DNA from: Neglectibacter sp. X58
GTDB taxonomy: Bacteria; Bacillota; Clostridia; Oscillospirales; Acutalibacteraceae
NCBI RefSeq assembly: GCF_009936035.1
Contig: NZ_QWEO01000011.1
Span: 1-64,000 of the forward strand
DNA length: 64,000 bases
Direction of reading: 5' to 3'
Part shown: in pieces, positions 41,694-51,200 of the stretch
How the letters are laid out: each line of letters opens with the position of its first letter
Numbering within the stretch: the stretch's first letter is position 1
Position numbers and translations under genes: made by a program
Notes under the pieces: model-generated
The model's database searches: none
Seen by the model: only the letters and a program-made list of their open reading frames with translations
Told to the model about the DNA's origin: nothing

Positions 41694-42302
41694 ATGCCAA
41701 AGCAATTTAAAACAGCAAGACAAATTAACAAATTAAAAATCACAGAGGCCGCTGAAAAGCTTAATATTTCCCAGCCGACCCTTAGTGCCTGGGAAGGCGA
41801 ACGGAAATCTCCCTCCATAGATAAGCTTGAGAATATGGCTGACCTTTACGGTGTCACAACCGATTTCCTGTTGGGACGCTCCGAAACCCAGAACCAGGAC
41901 CCCAAACAGCCAATTTCACCAAAGGCCTTGCCGGCTTTTCATGGCAGGCCGGTATGGTCCGCTGCATACGGATGGCTGCTGGTAAATGCTGCAGACCGGT
42001 TGCTGACTTTCCCGGATGGCCACAGTCTGCCATTTTCAGATATTATCGGGGAGTTATTCATCTCCTCCCCTCCGTTTTCTGAATCTGACCTGCCAAAAGA
42101 GCCGCCACTCTCCCACTCTGAAGTTCACAGGCAAAAAGAAATCTGGGTGGAGCCAATCTCTCCAGACTCAGTTCTAAGAAAGGAATTGCAGGGATGGTAC
42201 CAGGTAAAAGGCCGCTTTGTTGAAAATGAGTATGGCAACCGGTTTTATATGGATACTTATGGTTCCAAGTGGCTGGCATTCCTTTCTGTAACCGAATCAT
42301 AA
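41694..42302 (+). CDS. XRE-family HTH regulator with C-terminal domain
   Basis: 202 residues with AGGAGG upstream. Cro/C1-type HTH (RQINKLKITEAAEKLNISQPTLSAWEGERKSPSIDKL, residues 9-45) and the common extension YGVTTDFLLGRSE. The C-terminal 110 residues have no catalytic Ser/Lys pair of LexA-like repressors, so ligand control is unknown. Next to the AbiE-like pair; may regulate a lost mobile element. Confidence 0.85.
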   Translation: MPKQFKTARQINKLKITEAAEKLNISQPTLSAWEGERKSPSIDKLENMADLYGVTTDFLLGRSETQNQDPKQPISPKALPAFHGRPVWSAAYGWLLVNAADRLLTFPDGHSLPFSDIIGELFISSPPFSESDLPKEPPLSHSEVHRQKEIWVEPISPDSVLRKELQGWYQVKGRFVENEYGNRFYMDTYGSKWLAFLSVTES

Positions 42303-42303
42303 A

Positions 42304-42346
42304 AACAACTCCGACGCTCAGTATGATACCGGGCGCCGGAGTTGTT
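42304..42346 (+). terminator. Terminator after the XRE gene
   Basis: Stem AACAACTCCGACGC/GCGCCGGAGTTGTT with one mismatch, two bases after the stop. Confidence 0.65.
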
Positions 42347-42575
42347 GATTATTCATGTTTTCTGAACAGGCTGCCAATTATTCAGTTGTAGGGAACTGCA
42401 TATTGGTGAATGTCCAGATATGCAATAAGGAGAAGAAGATTTCTAATTTCCCTCTATACGCATCCCTCCATCTTATACATGAGGGCTTTTCTTAGCACTC
42501 TATTGCCAGATGGTTATGCCTCAAATCCTCATGCCATTCTTTATGGTAAGGACATTGTAAAACGCAAATGTCACA

Positions 42576-42643
42576 GAAATGTCCGAGCCTTTCATCCTAT
42601 CAGCTTAAAAAAGGCCTGAATTGTTACAAAGCTCGGACATTTC
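42576..42643. repeat. 13-bp inverted repeat around a 42-nt loop
   Basis: GAAATGTCCGAGC (42576-42588) and GCTCGGACATTTC (42631-42643). Lies 25 bp downstream of the permease stop; may be a terminator for the minus-strand operon or the ends of a small palindromic element. The rest of 42347-42668 contains no gene I can support. Confidence 0.5.
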
Positions 42644-42668
42644 CAAATTTTTAGTCAGTATCCATGTG

Positions 42669-44993
42669 TCACTGCTGTAGTTTTATGGTATCCACAATGG
42701 ACAGTTTTCCGATTTTTTTGATTGGCCGTCTGATCGCCAGCGCCGCAGAGCCGAAACATAAAACGACGATCAGCAGCAGGGATACAGCCGGAAGCTGCCA
42801 GCTGGTCCCCCATTTACCGGCAATCAGGAACTGGAACATCATTTTATTTAATGGAAGCCCCAGGACACATCCGGTGACACATCCCAATACCGCATAGGTG
42901 ACTGCTTCTGCAGCAATCATCTTATAGAGCTGCCCGGCTCCCATACCAATAGAACGCATCACGCCATACTGCCGTGTTCTTGCCGCCACACTGGCATTCA
43001 TACTGTTAAAGATATTGAACACGGTGATCAGCGCAATGATGAGCAGGAACCCGTAAATGAACACTGCTCCTGTATAATAGGAACTCTGGGATTCCGAATT
43101 TGACAGACGTTTATCTGCAATGGAGCTATCTGGTGGAAAGAGGTTTCGTATCGCTGATACTGTCTCGTCACTGCCGCTGCCTGCAAGCTGTATATCCACA
43201 GCTGTATAGCCTGCCATACCAATGCTCTCTGTAAACAGCTGTTCTGAGCATATGATGTATCCAAGGCTTCCGGCCTCACTTGACGCATTTGTGGACGAAA
43301 GGATTCCCGCAATCCTCACCTGTCTCTCCCCCAAAGGTGTTTGGAGCGTCACAGTGTCCCCGGCTTTCCATTGCATGCCGTCCCGGTAGGTGACTAAGAT
43401 ATCCCCGGCCCCTCCCTGCACAGACTCGGTATTCCCCTCGTTCAGTTCCTCTTCTGCCCATTTGAACTGGTTTTCTTCATAAGAAACCAGCGTGGCCGTT
43501 CCGCTCTCGGTATCGGAAGAAACGGATAGCCCGCTGTATTCCATTCTCCCGAAAGCACGTTTCACACCTTCCATTCCCGCGATTTCTTTTATTACAGAAG
43601 GCTCCAGTCCTGCAGCAGCTGTCACAGATACATCTCCTGCCCAGGGAGCTAACGCAGGCATGCCCTGATCCAGAAAGACAACCATTACCTGGAAAGACAG
43701 GAAAAGCATGATGCTGATGGCAAAGGAACAGGTCATCAGGAATAAATTCTTTTTCCCGGACAAAGCATGGAACACGCCCATGCCTGTCTCCACATGAAAC
43801 AGCTTCGTATTCGCCGCACGTTTATTCTCTGTCAGCTGGGAGCTTCCGCTGATTGCCGTGACAGGCGAAACCCTGGAGGCCTTTTTCGCCGGGGAAAGGG
43901 AAGCAAGGAGGACGATCAGAAAGCCCACCACGACCCCTGCCAGTATGCCGACGATACTGAATTCAAATAGCGGGACCTCTGAAAAACGGTCCCCGCTGAT
44001 GGACCTCAGCAGCAGACAGGCAGCCCATGTCACAATCTGGCCTGCCAGCAGACCGATGGGGACCCCCTTCGCGCTCTGTCTTAGCCCCTGCAGGATTACA
44101 AAATGCTTTACCTGTTTCCTGGATGCCCCAAGGCAGCGCAGCAGCCCATAAAACTGTGTCCTCTCCAATACATTGGTGTTAAAGCTTGCAGAGATCATCA
44201 CCGTCCCCGCAATCAGGACAAGGAAAACAAGGATTGCCGCAATCAGATAGAGAGCCTGCATGATATTGCTCTCGCTTTGTCCCATCAGGCCTAATAAAGC
44301 GGTATTTTCTGAAATCTGGCCGTCAGAAAGGCCAAACTGAGCCTTGATTTCCTTTATGGCCTCCTGGATATGGGCGCCATCCTTAAACTGGATACGGTAG
44401 GTGGTTCCGTCTGCTGCATTTTCATCTGCAATGGCAAGGAAGCCATCCTCACTCAGCGCCATCCCGCAGATATCCGCTTTCAGTATGGAACCCATATCCG
44501 CAAGGGTCCCGGTAATCCGGTATTGTTTTTGTGAGCCGTCCGGAACCGTGACCGTCATGTTATCGCCAATTGACAGGCCCAACTGCTCCATGGCGCTTTC
44601 ATTCAGCAATGCCTCGTCCGGCAGGGAAGGGTATACCCCGTCCGTCATATCCATTTCAGTCAGGGATTCCATTGTTTTTTCATCTGCCCCTACAAAGCTG
44701 ACGGTCTTGCCGGATAACATCCCCGTGCTGCCCTGGTAGACCCATCCTGATAAAGCCACGTCAACCCTTGCCGATACCAGTTGTGCCGTCTCCTCATCCA
44801 CATCACGGAGCGCTGCATGGTATTCGCCATTGGTCTTGATAAAATAATTTTTCTGGGAGCGCATCGCCATATCCGCCATACTGAAAATCGCCATCACAAG
44901 GCATACGGAAAGCATAATGCACAATATGGATATCCGGTTGTTTTTGCGGTGTACCCTTTCATACTGGGGTATCAGCCCAAGATAACTTTTCAT
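42669..44993 (-). CDS. FtsX-type ABC permease (macrolide/peptide exporter type)
   Basis: 774 residues. N-terminal helix (about 24-43), extracytoplasmic domain (45-240), three helices of the first FtsX core (about 250-365), a central helix (about 425), a second outside domain (445-640) and a C-terminal FtsX core (about 650-765, with RTRQYGVMRSIGMGAGQLYKMI). The duplicated layout is typical of Firmicutes permeases paired with LolD-like ATPases. Starts in a 4-bp overlap with its ATPase gene. Confidence 0.92.
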   Translation of the reverse strand: MKSYLGLIPQYERVHRKNNRISILCIMLSVCLVMAIFSMADMAMRSQKNYFIKTNGEYHAALRDVDEETAQLVSARVDVALSGWVYQGSTGMLSGKTVSFVGADEKTMESLTEMDMTDGVYPSLPDEALLNESAMEQLGLSIGDNMTVTVPDGSQKQYRITGTLADMGSILKADICGMALSEDGFLAIADENAADGTTYRIQFKDGAHIQEAIKEIKAQFGLSDGQISENTALLGLMGQSESNIMQALYLIAAILVFLVLIAGTVMISASFNTNVLERTQFYGLLRCLGASRKQVKHFVILQGLRQSAKGVPIGLLAGQIVTWAACLLLRSISGDRFSEVPLFEFSIVGILAGVVVGFLIVLLASLSPAKKASRVSPVTAISGSSQLTENKRAANTKLFHVETGMGVFHALSGKKNLFLMTCSFAISIMLFLSFQVMVVFLDQGMPALAPWAGDVSVTAAAGLEPSVIKEIAGMEGVKRAFGRMEYSGLSVSSDTESGTATLVSYEENQFKWAEEELNEGNTESVQGGAGDILVTYRDGMQWKAGDTVTLQTPLGERQVRIAGILSSTNASSEAGSLGYIICSEQLFTESIGMAGYTAVDIQLAGSGSDETVSAIRNLFPPDSSIADKRLSNSESQSSYYTGAVFIYGFLLIIALITVFNIFNSMNASVAARTRQYGVMRSIGMGAGQLYKMIAAEAVTYAVLGCVTGCVLGLPLNKMMFQFLIAGKWGTSWQLPAVSLLLIVVLCFGSAALAIRRPIKKIGKLSIVDTIKLQQ

Positions 44994-45673
44994 CTCGCTG
45001 CCACCCCCAAATCCCTTAGCCTGCCGTCCGTCATGCGCAGCACCCGGTCTGTTGCATCCGCATGGTTCTCATTGTGGGTGATCATAAGGATTGTCTGTCT
45101 GTATTTCGCCGACATGGATTTTAAAAGGGTGATGACCTCCTGGCTGTTTTTAGAGTCCAGGTTTCCAGTTGGCTCGTCCGCCATGATGATTGCAGGGCGG
45201 GCAGCCAGCGCCCTCCCGATTGCCACCCTCTGCTGCTGGCCTCCGCTTAGCTCACTGGGCAGGTGCTTCCTGCGCTCCTTTAATCCCAGAATCTCCAGCA
45301 GCTCCTCCACATACTTCTGGTCCGGCTTCTGGTAGTCCAGAAGCAAAGGGAATGTAATGTTCTGCTCTACATTCAATTCCGGGATCAGGTTAAAGGACTG
45401 GAAGATAAACCCGATATTCTGGCGGCGGAACACCGTAAGCTTCTTTTCGGGCATGGAAAAAATGTCCTTCCCATCAATCAGCACTTTCCCGGAGGTCGGG
45501 TTATCCAAGGCTCCCACCACATTTAAAAGTGTGCTTTTTCCGGAACCGGATTCGCCTACGATTGCGATAAATTCCCCTTTGCCCACGGAGAAGGAAACAT
45601 TGTCAAGTGCCCGGACTTCCGCTTCCCCTTTTCCATAGGTCTTGCATAGATTTTGTACTTCAAGAATATTCAT
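44990..45673 (-). CDS. LolD/MacB-type ABC ATPase
   Basis: 227 residues from the ATG at 45673 (AAGGCAGG 8 bp upstream; the ATG two codons earlier is too close). Walker A GESGSGKST, Q-loop FIFQSFNLIPELNV, signature LSGGQQQRVAIGRALA, Walker B IIMADEPTGNLD, His in MITHNENHA. This subfamily powers FtsX-type permeases by mechanotransmission. Partner gene follows with overlap. Confidence 0.94.
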   Translation of the reverse strand: MNILEVQNLCKTYGKGEAEVRALDNVSFSVGKGEFIAIVGESGSGKSTLLNVVGALDNPTSGKVLIDGKDIFSMPEKKLTVFRRQNIGFIFQSFNLIPELNVEQNITFPLLLDYQKPDQKYVEELLEILGLKERRKHLPSELSGGQQQRVAIGRALAARPAIIMADEPTGNLDSKNSQEVITLLKSMSAKYRQTILMITHNENHADATDRVLRMTDGRLRDLGVAAR

Positions 45674-45714
45674 ATTCATTACCTGCCTTTCGGGCATTAT
45701 CATACCCGATGGGT

Positions 45715-45758
45715 CTTACTTTCACATGAATTCCATCTTACTCTTTTGTAAGATGGAA
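45715..45758 (-). promoter_or_regulatory. Dyad and CTTAC repeats between kinase and ATPase genes
   Basis: An 11-bp perfect stem TTCCATCTTAC/GTAAGATGGAA (45731-45758) overlaps the kinase stop. CTTAC also occurs at 45715, 22 bp from the copy at 45737, two helical turns as in OmpR-type sites. Could be a terminator, an operator for the adjacent regulator, or both. Confidence 0.45.
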
Positions 45759-46973
45759 AAAGCTTAAGATAAATCTGCTGCCTTTGCCGACCCTGCTGGT
45801 TACGGAAACCGTCCCCTGATGGGCTTCCACAATGGATTTTGCAAGCGGGAGCCCCAGGCCGATTCCATGGGTATCCTGGGAAAAACGGCTCCGGTAAAAC
45901 CGTTTGAAGATATTATGGATATCCTCCTGGTGGATTCCTGTTCCGTTATCTTCCACCACAATATTTGTAAGAAGGGGCGTCCTCTCCCAGCTGATTACTA
46001 CTTTCCCACCTCTGCCGGTATGCTCCAGCGCATTTTTTACCACATTCCCCAAAGCTTCCGACATCCAAAGGGCATCGCAGTAAAGGAAAACATCGCTGCT
46101 CCCGGATAACACAATTTCTTTCGCTTCCTGAGTGGCAAATGTCTCAAAGCGTTCCGTCACATCCTTAAGGAGCATTTCCATGTTTTCCTCCTCCTTTTCC
46201 ATCCTGACCGTGCCTGCGTCCAGCCTGGCTATTTTTAAGAGCGTATAAACCACATCCTCCACCCGGCGTATTTCCCGCAGGGATTTCTGGCTGAATGCAA
46301 GGATGGCCTCCCTGTCCGTTCCCTCCTGCGCCATAATCTCATCATACATCTTTAGCGCTGCCAGGGGCGTCTTTAACTGGTGGGAAACATCTGAGATCAT
46401 ATCCTGCAGAAATTCGCGCGTCTGTTTTTCATGTTCTGCCTGGGCAGAGAGGATAGCGGCAAGCTCATTGATCCTGTGGAACAGGCTGTACCAGTCCCCG
46501 GTTTCCTCGCTGTCGATCCTCTGTCCCGTATCCCCTGAAAGGAACCGGGTGATTACAGCATCTGCCTTTGCTATTGCTTTGTTTTGTTTCCGGATGTAAA
46601 TCCAGACTGTCAGAAAAACGGCCAAAAAAACGCAAAAAAACATACCTCCGAACCAGGCGGCAGTATGCTTTCGGTAAGCATATACGGCAGGAATCAGTCT
46701 GGGATCTGCATTTCCATGGTAGCCCGCTTCCTTAAGGATCCGCCTTCCGGCCTCCAGGTCAGAGTCCGTTTTCTCTTTCGTAAACACGGCTGCCACATTT
46801 GTGTCCGGATGGTTGACCAGATACCCTGCCGTCCCATAATCATGCTCCACCATTGTTTTCTGGTAATCATTCGTCATATAGGATAAAAGGACCGTGAAAC
46901 CTGCTGCCGCAGCCAGCCAGATAGCAAGCAGGCAGCACAGCATCCTCCTTATTTCTTTTCCCATTGTTTTCAT
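45738..46973 (-). CDS. Sensor histidine kinase
   Basis: 411 residues. Two membrane segments (about 10-32 and 108-128) with a 75-residue outside loop, HAMP-like linker, H-box DMISDVSHQLKTPLAALKM, N-box GNVVKNALEHT, G-box GIGLGLPLAKSIV. Follows its regulator by 6 bp. Flanked on both sides by ABC genes, so it probably senses a substrate of one of them. Confidence 0.93.
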   Translation of the reverse strand: MKTMGKEIRRMLCCLLAIWLAAAAGFTVLLSYMTNDYQKTMVEHDYGTAGYLVNHPDTNVAAVFTKEKTDSDLEAGRRILKEAGYHGNADPRLIPAVYAYRKHTAAWFGGMFFCVFLAVFLTVWIYIRKQNKAIAKADAVITRFLSGDTGQRIDSEETGDWYSLFHRINELAAILSAQAEHEKQTREFLQDMISDVSHQLKTPLAALKMYDEIMAQEGTDREAILAFSQKSLREIRRVEDVVYTLLKIARLDAGTVRMEKEEENMEMLLKDVTERFETFATQEAKEIVLSGSSDVFLYCDALWMSEALGNVVKNALEHTGRGGKVVISWERTPLLTNIVVEDNGTGIHQEDIHNIFKRFYRSRFSQDTHGIGLGLPLAKSIVEAHQGTVSVTSRVGKGSRFILSFFHLTKE

Positions 46974-46979
46974 CTTCCA

Positions 46980-47672
46980 TCACTCCCCGGCCCATTTATA
47001 GCCAAACCCAATTTCCGTCAGAAGCTTTGTGGGGGAATTCGGGTCATCTTCAATCTTCCTCCTCAGCCTGCGTATATAGACGGAAAGGGTATTGTCATCC
47101 ACATAGCTGCCGTTCCCATCCCAAAGGCGGTCTAAGATCAGTTCCCTTGGCAGGATGCGGCCTGGATTCTTCAAAAACAGGCAGAGCAGCTTATATTCCA
47201 CCAATGTTAAAGGGATCTCCGTTTCCCCTTTCCAGCAGATCCGCTCAGACAGGTCAATCTGGATCCCATCGGATTCCAGAATCGTATCACTCTTATGAAA
47301 TTGCTGCCCCGAACGGCGCAGCAATGCGTTGATCCTTGAAAGGACCTCCCCCAATTTAAAGGGTTTGGTAATGTAATCATCCCCGCCCATGTCCAGCCCT
47401 TTTACAATGCTGATTTCTTCATCCGAAGCTGTCAGGAATATAATCGGGACAGCAGAGGTCTTTCTTACTTCCTTACAGATATCAAAGCCTGTCCCGTCCG
47501 GCAACGTGACATCCAGCAACAAAAGGTCATACCGGCCTGCCCGGAAGAATTGATATGCTTCCATTACAGTACGGGCATTATCTACCAGAAAACCATTTTT
47601 CTCAAGTGTATATTTCAGGCCTTCAATCAGGCTTAAATCATCTTCTACATATAATATCTTTTTTTCATTCAT
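46980..47672 (-). CDS. OmpR-family response regulator
   Basis: 230 residues. YVEDDLSLIEG, phospho-Asp in LLLLDVTLPDGTGF, LTASDEE, ITKPFKLGE; winged helix with GRILPRELILDRLWDGNG and TEIGFGYKWAGE. Follows the membrane protein gene by 10 bp and is weakly supplied with an RBS, so coupling is likely. Confidence 0.94.
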   Translation of the reverse strand: MNEKKILYVEDDLSLIEGLKYTLEKNGFLVDNARTVMEAYQFFRAGRYDLLLLDVTLPDGTGFDICKEVRKTSAVPIIFLTASDEEISIVKGLDMGGDDYITKPFKLGEVLSRINALLRRSGQQFHKSDTILESDGIQIDLSERICWKGETEIPLTLVEYKLLCLFLKNPGRILPRELILDRLWDGNGSYVDDNTLSVYIRRLRRKIEDDPNSPTKLLTEIGFGYKWAGE

Positions 47673-47682
47673 TTTTTATCCA

Positions 47683-48903
47683 TCACTCAGGATGCCTCCG
47701 ACATATAAAAAGTAAAATTGCAATTTCCACAGCCAACAGAGCCAGCAGGACATACAGCAGTACCGGCCAGGCCGAGGCAGCTCCTGCAAGCAGCAGCATT
47801 ACCACCGGAACCACATATTTCCGGGGATGATGCCACAGGTCGCTTTCAATCTTCCAGCCACGGATGGGATAAAACCATTCCATGAGCACAGACGGCACTG
47901 CACTCTGCAGGGCAAAGAAAACAGCCCCGGCAATCATGGGAACAGTGACACCGCCGTTTTGTATCTGCCAGCTACAGAGGAATATCACATCTGCAGCCAT
48001 ATTACAGGAAAAGATAAACAGACAGTATGGGATGCAAAAGTGTCGTTTCTGTCCAGGCAGGAAACGGACTGCCTGCTCCAGGTCACGGTCGCAGGACAGC
48101 AGGATACAAATAGGGGTATTTAAGGATAGAATCGCAAACCCCACCGGGACAACAAACAGCCCAGCCATTTCTCTTAAAAAATACGGCATTACAATGGCTA
48201 CGCACCACATCACAGCGGTATTGACCAGATAATTCCTGTGGCAGCTCAGATACCGGAAAAAGTACCGCCACAGGGAAGCTTTCCTCCTCTGCCGGATCGC
48301 ATGGTGTTTCTCACTCTCCCCCTGATAAAAAGCGTAGACCTCTGCCTTCCATAAAATCAGAATAGCAATGAAACTATTCGCAAGCAGCAACAGTCCAAAC
48401 CATGTCCTACTTCCGCAAAATATAATTACGGATACTATGGCAGCAGCCCAGAGCCCGCCCACATACCAGTATTTTCTCTGGGAATAGGCTGCGGCGGCCA
48501 TAAGGACCGCATGAAGCATACTGATGACCATTCCTATCATCTCTATGGGTTTCCATGCAGAAACGGCCAACAGAACCGCCAGAAGCAGCCCTGTCTTTGT
48601 AAGAACCGTATAGCATCCCAACGCCGCCACATAGGGGAAGACAAACTTTTGGGGCTGATGCGGCAGCATCAGCATATGTTTCAGTTCCACAGCGTTATCT
48701 TTGGAAAAAAGGGCCTGCCACATTACGCCGGCTGTAAAGGCGCTTATCATCAGGATTCGTACAGATGCCGCAATCTGCACCTGAAAGCCTGCGATATACA
48801 GCCCCCAAAATATGATCACATCAATCAAAAGCGTCCGTGAGAGCCGTTCATATTTTGCCCCAAACAGTTTTTTGGCAAAGGCTTTACCTGTCATTTTCAT
48901 CAT
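47683..48903 (-). CDS. Polytopic membrane protein, probable ABC permease partner
   Basis: 406 residues from the ATG at 48903 (GGGAGG 6 bp upstream). About ten hydrophobic segments and few polar loops. Overlaps the ABC ATPase end by 20 bp, which implies it is the membrane half of that transporter, though no standard permease motif is visible. The basic loop HHAIRQRRKASLWRYFFRYL may be the coupling region. Confidence 0.72.
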   Translation of the reverse strand: MMKMTGKAFAKKLFGAKYERLSRTLLIDVIIFWGLYIAGFQVQIAASVRILMISAFTAGVMWQALFSKDNAVELKHMLMLPHQPQKFVFPYVAALGCYTVLTKTGLLLAVLLAVSAWKPIEMIGMVISMLHAVLMAAAAYSQRKYWYVGGLWAAAIVSVIIFCGSRTWFGLLLLANSFIAILILWKAEVYAFYQGESEKHHAIRQRRKASLWRYFFRYLSCHRNYLVNTAVMWCVAIVMPYFLREMAGLFVVPVGFAILSLNTPICILLSCDRDLEQAVRFLPGQKRHFCIPYCLFIFSCNMAADVIFLCSWQIQNGGVTVPMIAGAVFFALQSAVPSVLMEWFYPIRGWKIESDLWHHPRKYVVPVVMLLLAGAASAWPVLLYVLLALLAVEIAILLFICRRHPE

Positions 48904-49591
48904 GCAGTGCCTCCCGGATATCTGCGGCATTGATCTGCCCGCCTTCAAAAGTCTGCCGGATCTTACCATCTTCTAGGACAAAAACCCGGTCAGAGGTCAG
49001 CGTAATGCTCTCCAGGATATGGGAAGAAAACAGCACAGTCCCATACTCTTTATAGCCCAAAATCTGCTGGTACAGATATTCCGTGCTCTGGAAATCCAGA
49101 CCGTTGACCGGCTCATCCAGGAAGAGCAGTCTGGGTTTCAGGGCAAAAGCCGTAATCAGAAATGCTTTTTTCCGGTTCCCGGTTGACAGCTCCCGTAACA
49201 GGGTATCTGTATATTCTTCAAAGTGAAAGCCCTGTACCAGCTCCGACACATCCGGAACCTCTTTCCCATAGACGGCACATACATAGGCCAGGTATTCCCG
49301 GAAAGTAAAATACGAAAAAGAATTGTCCTCGGCAAACACCGTATAGCGGCAAAGCTTAAAATCCTGCTTCCGGAAATCCACAGGAGCGCCGCCAAAGCAG
49401 ATACCGTCTGAACGGAACGTAGGGAGCAGGCCGGAAATCACTTTCAGAAATGTGGTTTTCCCGGCCCCGTTCAGCCCGATCAGGCCTGCCACTTCATGCT
49501 CCGCCAGCGAAAAAGAAAACCCTGAAAGTATCCTTTTCTCTTCACTGTACCACGCACTTAAATTTTGAACCGTCAGGAGCGTTTCTCCCAT
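48884..49591 (-). CDS. ABC transporter ATPase with degenerate signature
   Basis: 235 residues from the ATG at 49591 (GGGGGGAGG upstream). Walker A GLNGAGKTT, Walker B LLFLDEPVNGLD and the His in SSHILES are normal. The signature reads LSTGNRKKAFLI (Asn for Gln), and the loop normally holding Gln reads VFAEDNSFSYF, an acidic form like LanF E-loops. Suggests a peptide-immunity exporter. Gene order: DUF5301 protein, small membrane protein, this ATPase, membrane partner, then RR and HK. Confidence 0.9.
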   Translation of the reverse strand: MGETLLTVQNLSAWYSEEKRILSGFSFSLAEHEVAGLIGLNGAGKTTFLKVISGLLPTFRSDGICFGGAPVDFRKQDFKLCRYTVFAEDNSFSYFTFREYLAYVCAVYGKEVPDVSELVQGFHFEEYTDTLLRELSTGNRKKAFLITAFALKPRLLFLDEPVNGLDFQSTEYLYQQILGYKEYGTVLFSSHILESITLTSDRVFVLEDGKIRQTFEGGQINAADIREALHDENDR

Positions 49592-49592
49592 C

Positions 49593-49769
49593 TTACCTCC
49601 CCCCTTTGCCATCCTTCTCTTTTTTCCATGTCGCATAGGCGGAGTACAGGAATACACCTGCCAATACCAGATAAATCACCATCATTGGGAAGTTGCCAGA
49701 TACCCCGCATACAATGGCTGCAATCAGCCAGATTAAACCAATGATTCCACGAATATAAATATGCCGCAT
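49593..49769 (-). CDS. Small two-helix membrane protein
   Basis: 58 residues from the ATG at 49769 (GAAGGAGGG upstream). Two hydrophobic segments (about 8-24 and 28-46) and a basic tail KKEKDGKGGR. Stops 2 bp before the ATPase start. No known family; likely a transporter accessory. Confidence 0.6.
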   Translation of the reverse strand: MRHIYIRGIIGLIWLIAAIVCGVSGNFPMMVIYLVLAGVFLYSAYATWKKEKDGKGGR

Positions 49770-49790
49770 TGTTTTTCCCTCCTTCATTGC

Positions 49791-50567
49791 TTACGGTTCG
49801 TAATTTATATAGGAAATATATTTATCTATCAAATCATAATCCTCTTTTGAGATCGTATATACTCCATTGTTCGTCTGCTCAATAAAATATTTCCCCTCAT
49901 CTTCATATAGAAATAGTCTGCCTATCATATTTCCTTCACTGGTAAAGTCTACATTGATAATGTTTTCCACATGGACGGGTGTACCTATTTCGCCGCTCTT
50001 TGTAGTAGGTTTTGTATCTTCTAAAATACCCAGAATCCCTGCCATATCATCTTTGCCGTTTATCACGATGGGCATGTCAGAATTTTTTTTGAGAGTGAGG
50101 CTGTCTACTGCCCCTGCGTCTGGCAACTCAAGTTCATATGTATTTAATTCTTTAGCCTCTATAAAATCGGGGATGACTGGTTTCCCTTTTCCCTCGAATT
50201 TCACATTATAAAACTTGTCTGTTTTTTCATCGTAAAGCAATGCATACTCAAAATTACAGATTGGCAGATCCTGTTCTTCTGCTGTTAATGTCTCATCCAT
50301 TTGACCGGGCCGGACAGTATACGCATCGGAAGAAACCCCAAAAACCGTATATTCAGGCGCATATGTCGTCATCAGCATTTGTACGTCCGAAATTTTCAAA
50401 GAATATGCCTCATCATCTTTTATGTTCATATCCGTATAATGGGATACTGCTTCGTTTAAGCGATCCACAGGCATTTGCTCCGCAGGCTTATTTTTTGCCA
50501 AAAGCCAAATACATACGGTTCCAATCAATACGATACTTGTTATAATTAAGAACAATTTCTTTTTCAT
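49791..50567 (-). CDS. DUF5301-domain membrane-anchored protein
   Basis: 258 residues, N-terminal anchor (5-24) and an extracytoplasmic domain. The C-terminal part (GRLFLYEDEGKYFIEQTNNGVYTISKEDYDLI) fits DUF5301, found in proteins encoded with peptide ABC transporters. The middle part (LKISDVQMLMTTYAPEYTVFG) is unassigned. First gene of the 50.6-42.7 kb operon. Confidence 0.75.
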   Translation of the reverse strand: MKKKLFLIITSIVLIGTVCIWLLAKNKPAEQMPVDRLNEAVSHYTDMNIKDDEAYSLKISDVQMLMTTYAPEYTVFGVSSDAYTVRPGQMDETLTAEEQDLPICNFEYALLYDEKTDKFYNVKFEGKGKPVIPDFIEAKELNTYELELPDAGAVDSLTLKKNSDMPIVINGKDDMAGILGILEDTKPTTKSGEIGTPVHVENIINVDFTSEGNMIGRLFLYEDEGKYFIEQTNNGVYTISKEDYDLIDKYISYINYEP

Positions 50568-50607
50568 AAGCAGTTCTCCTTAAATTTATTGACATCTCTT
50601 TGCTTCT

Positions 50608-51150
50608 CTATATATACTGCCGCTGTCTCCATACATATGCTTCTTTCAGCAGGCATTCTATGCATTCCTGCTTGCCTTCCGTATAGCTTCTTCGGTCATC
50701 TGGAAATTGTAATGCCAGTTTTTTCTTACAGGCATCGTATTGCATGGCCTTATCAGGATGGAAATTCAGGTAATCCCGAAAATTGATATAGTTCTTCCAT
50801 TCTGGCCCATTCCATTTGACTGCATGGATATGATGTGTGCGCGTATCTTTTTCAAAATCACCCATTACAAATAGTATTTGCCCGGCAACATCTTCTCCGC
50901 GAAAAACAAAACCGTGTTCTTCCAACAGTTTCCTATAAGGTGAAATATCATTCAGATTACGGAGGCCAATCACAATGTCAATAATTGGTTTTGCATAAAT
51001 GGAAGCAATCGCAGTGCTTCCGACATGCTGGATATCAACAGCAGCATTTCCGAAAAGCTGCTTCAATTCCATAATTACGTTTTCAGCATTTTTACCCCAT
51101 TCCTCTTGATGGGATAAAAGCTCCACGCTTCCTCTTTTTAATCCTATCAT
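50608..51150 (-). CDS. GrpB-family protein
   Basis: 180 residues with GGGGGAAG upstream. VDIQHVGSTAIASIYAKPIIDIVIGL is the hallmark of GrpB (nucleotidyltransferase-like fold), with DTRTHHIHAVKWNGPEWKNYINFRDYL near the middle. Biochemical role unsettled; often carried near acetyltransferases in Firmicutes accessory DNA, as here. Confidence 0.9.
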   Translation of the reverse strand: MIGLKRGSVELLSHQEEWGKNAENVIMELKQLFGNAAVDIQHVGSTAIASIYAKPIIDIVIGLRNLNDISPYRKLLEEHGFVFRGEDVAGQILFVMGDFEKDTRTHHIHAVKWNGPEWKNYINFRDYLNFHPDKAMQYDACKKKLALQFPDDRRSYTEGKQECIECLLKEAYVWRQRQYI

Positions 51151-51200
51151 TCTTCCCCCAGGCAGCTTGCAGCTCTGCCGTATCCGTTGTACCAGTATGG

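Noticed and set aside
42410-42619. 69-codon plus-strand frame in the gap after the XRE gene
   Set aside because: No RBS, no conserved look, and it runs into the inverted repeat.
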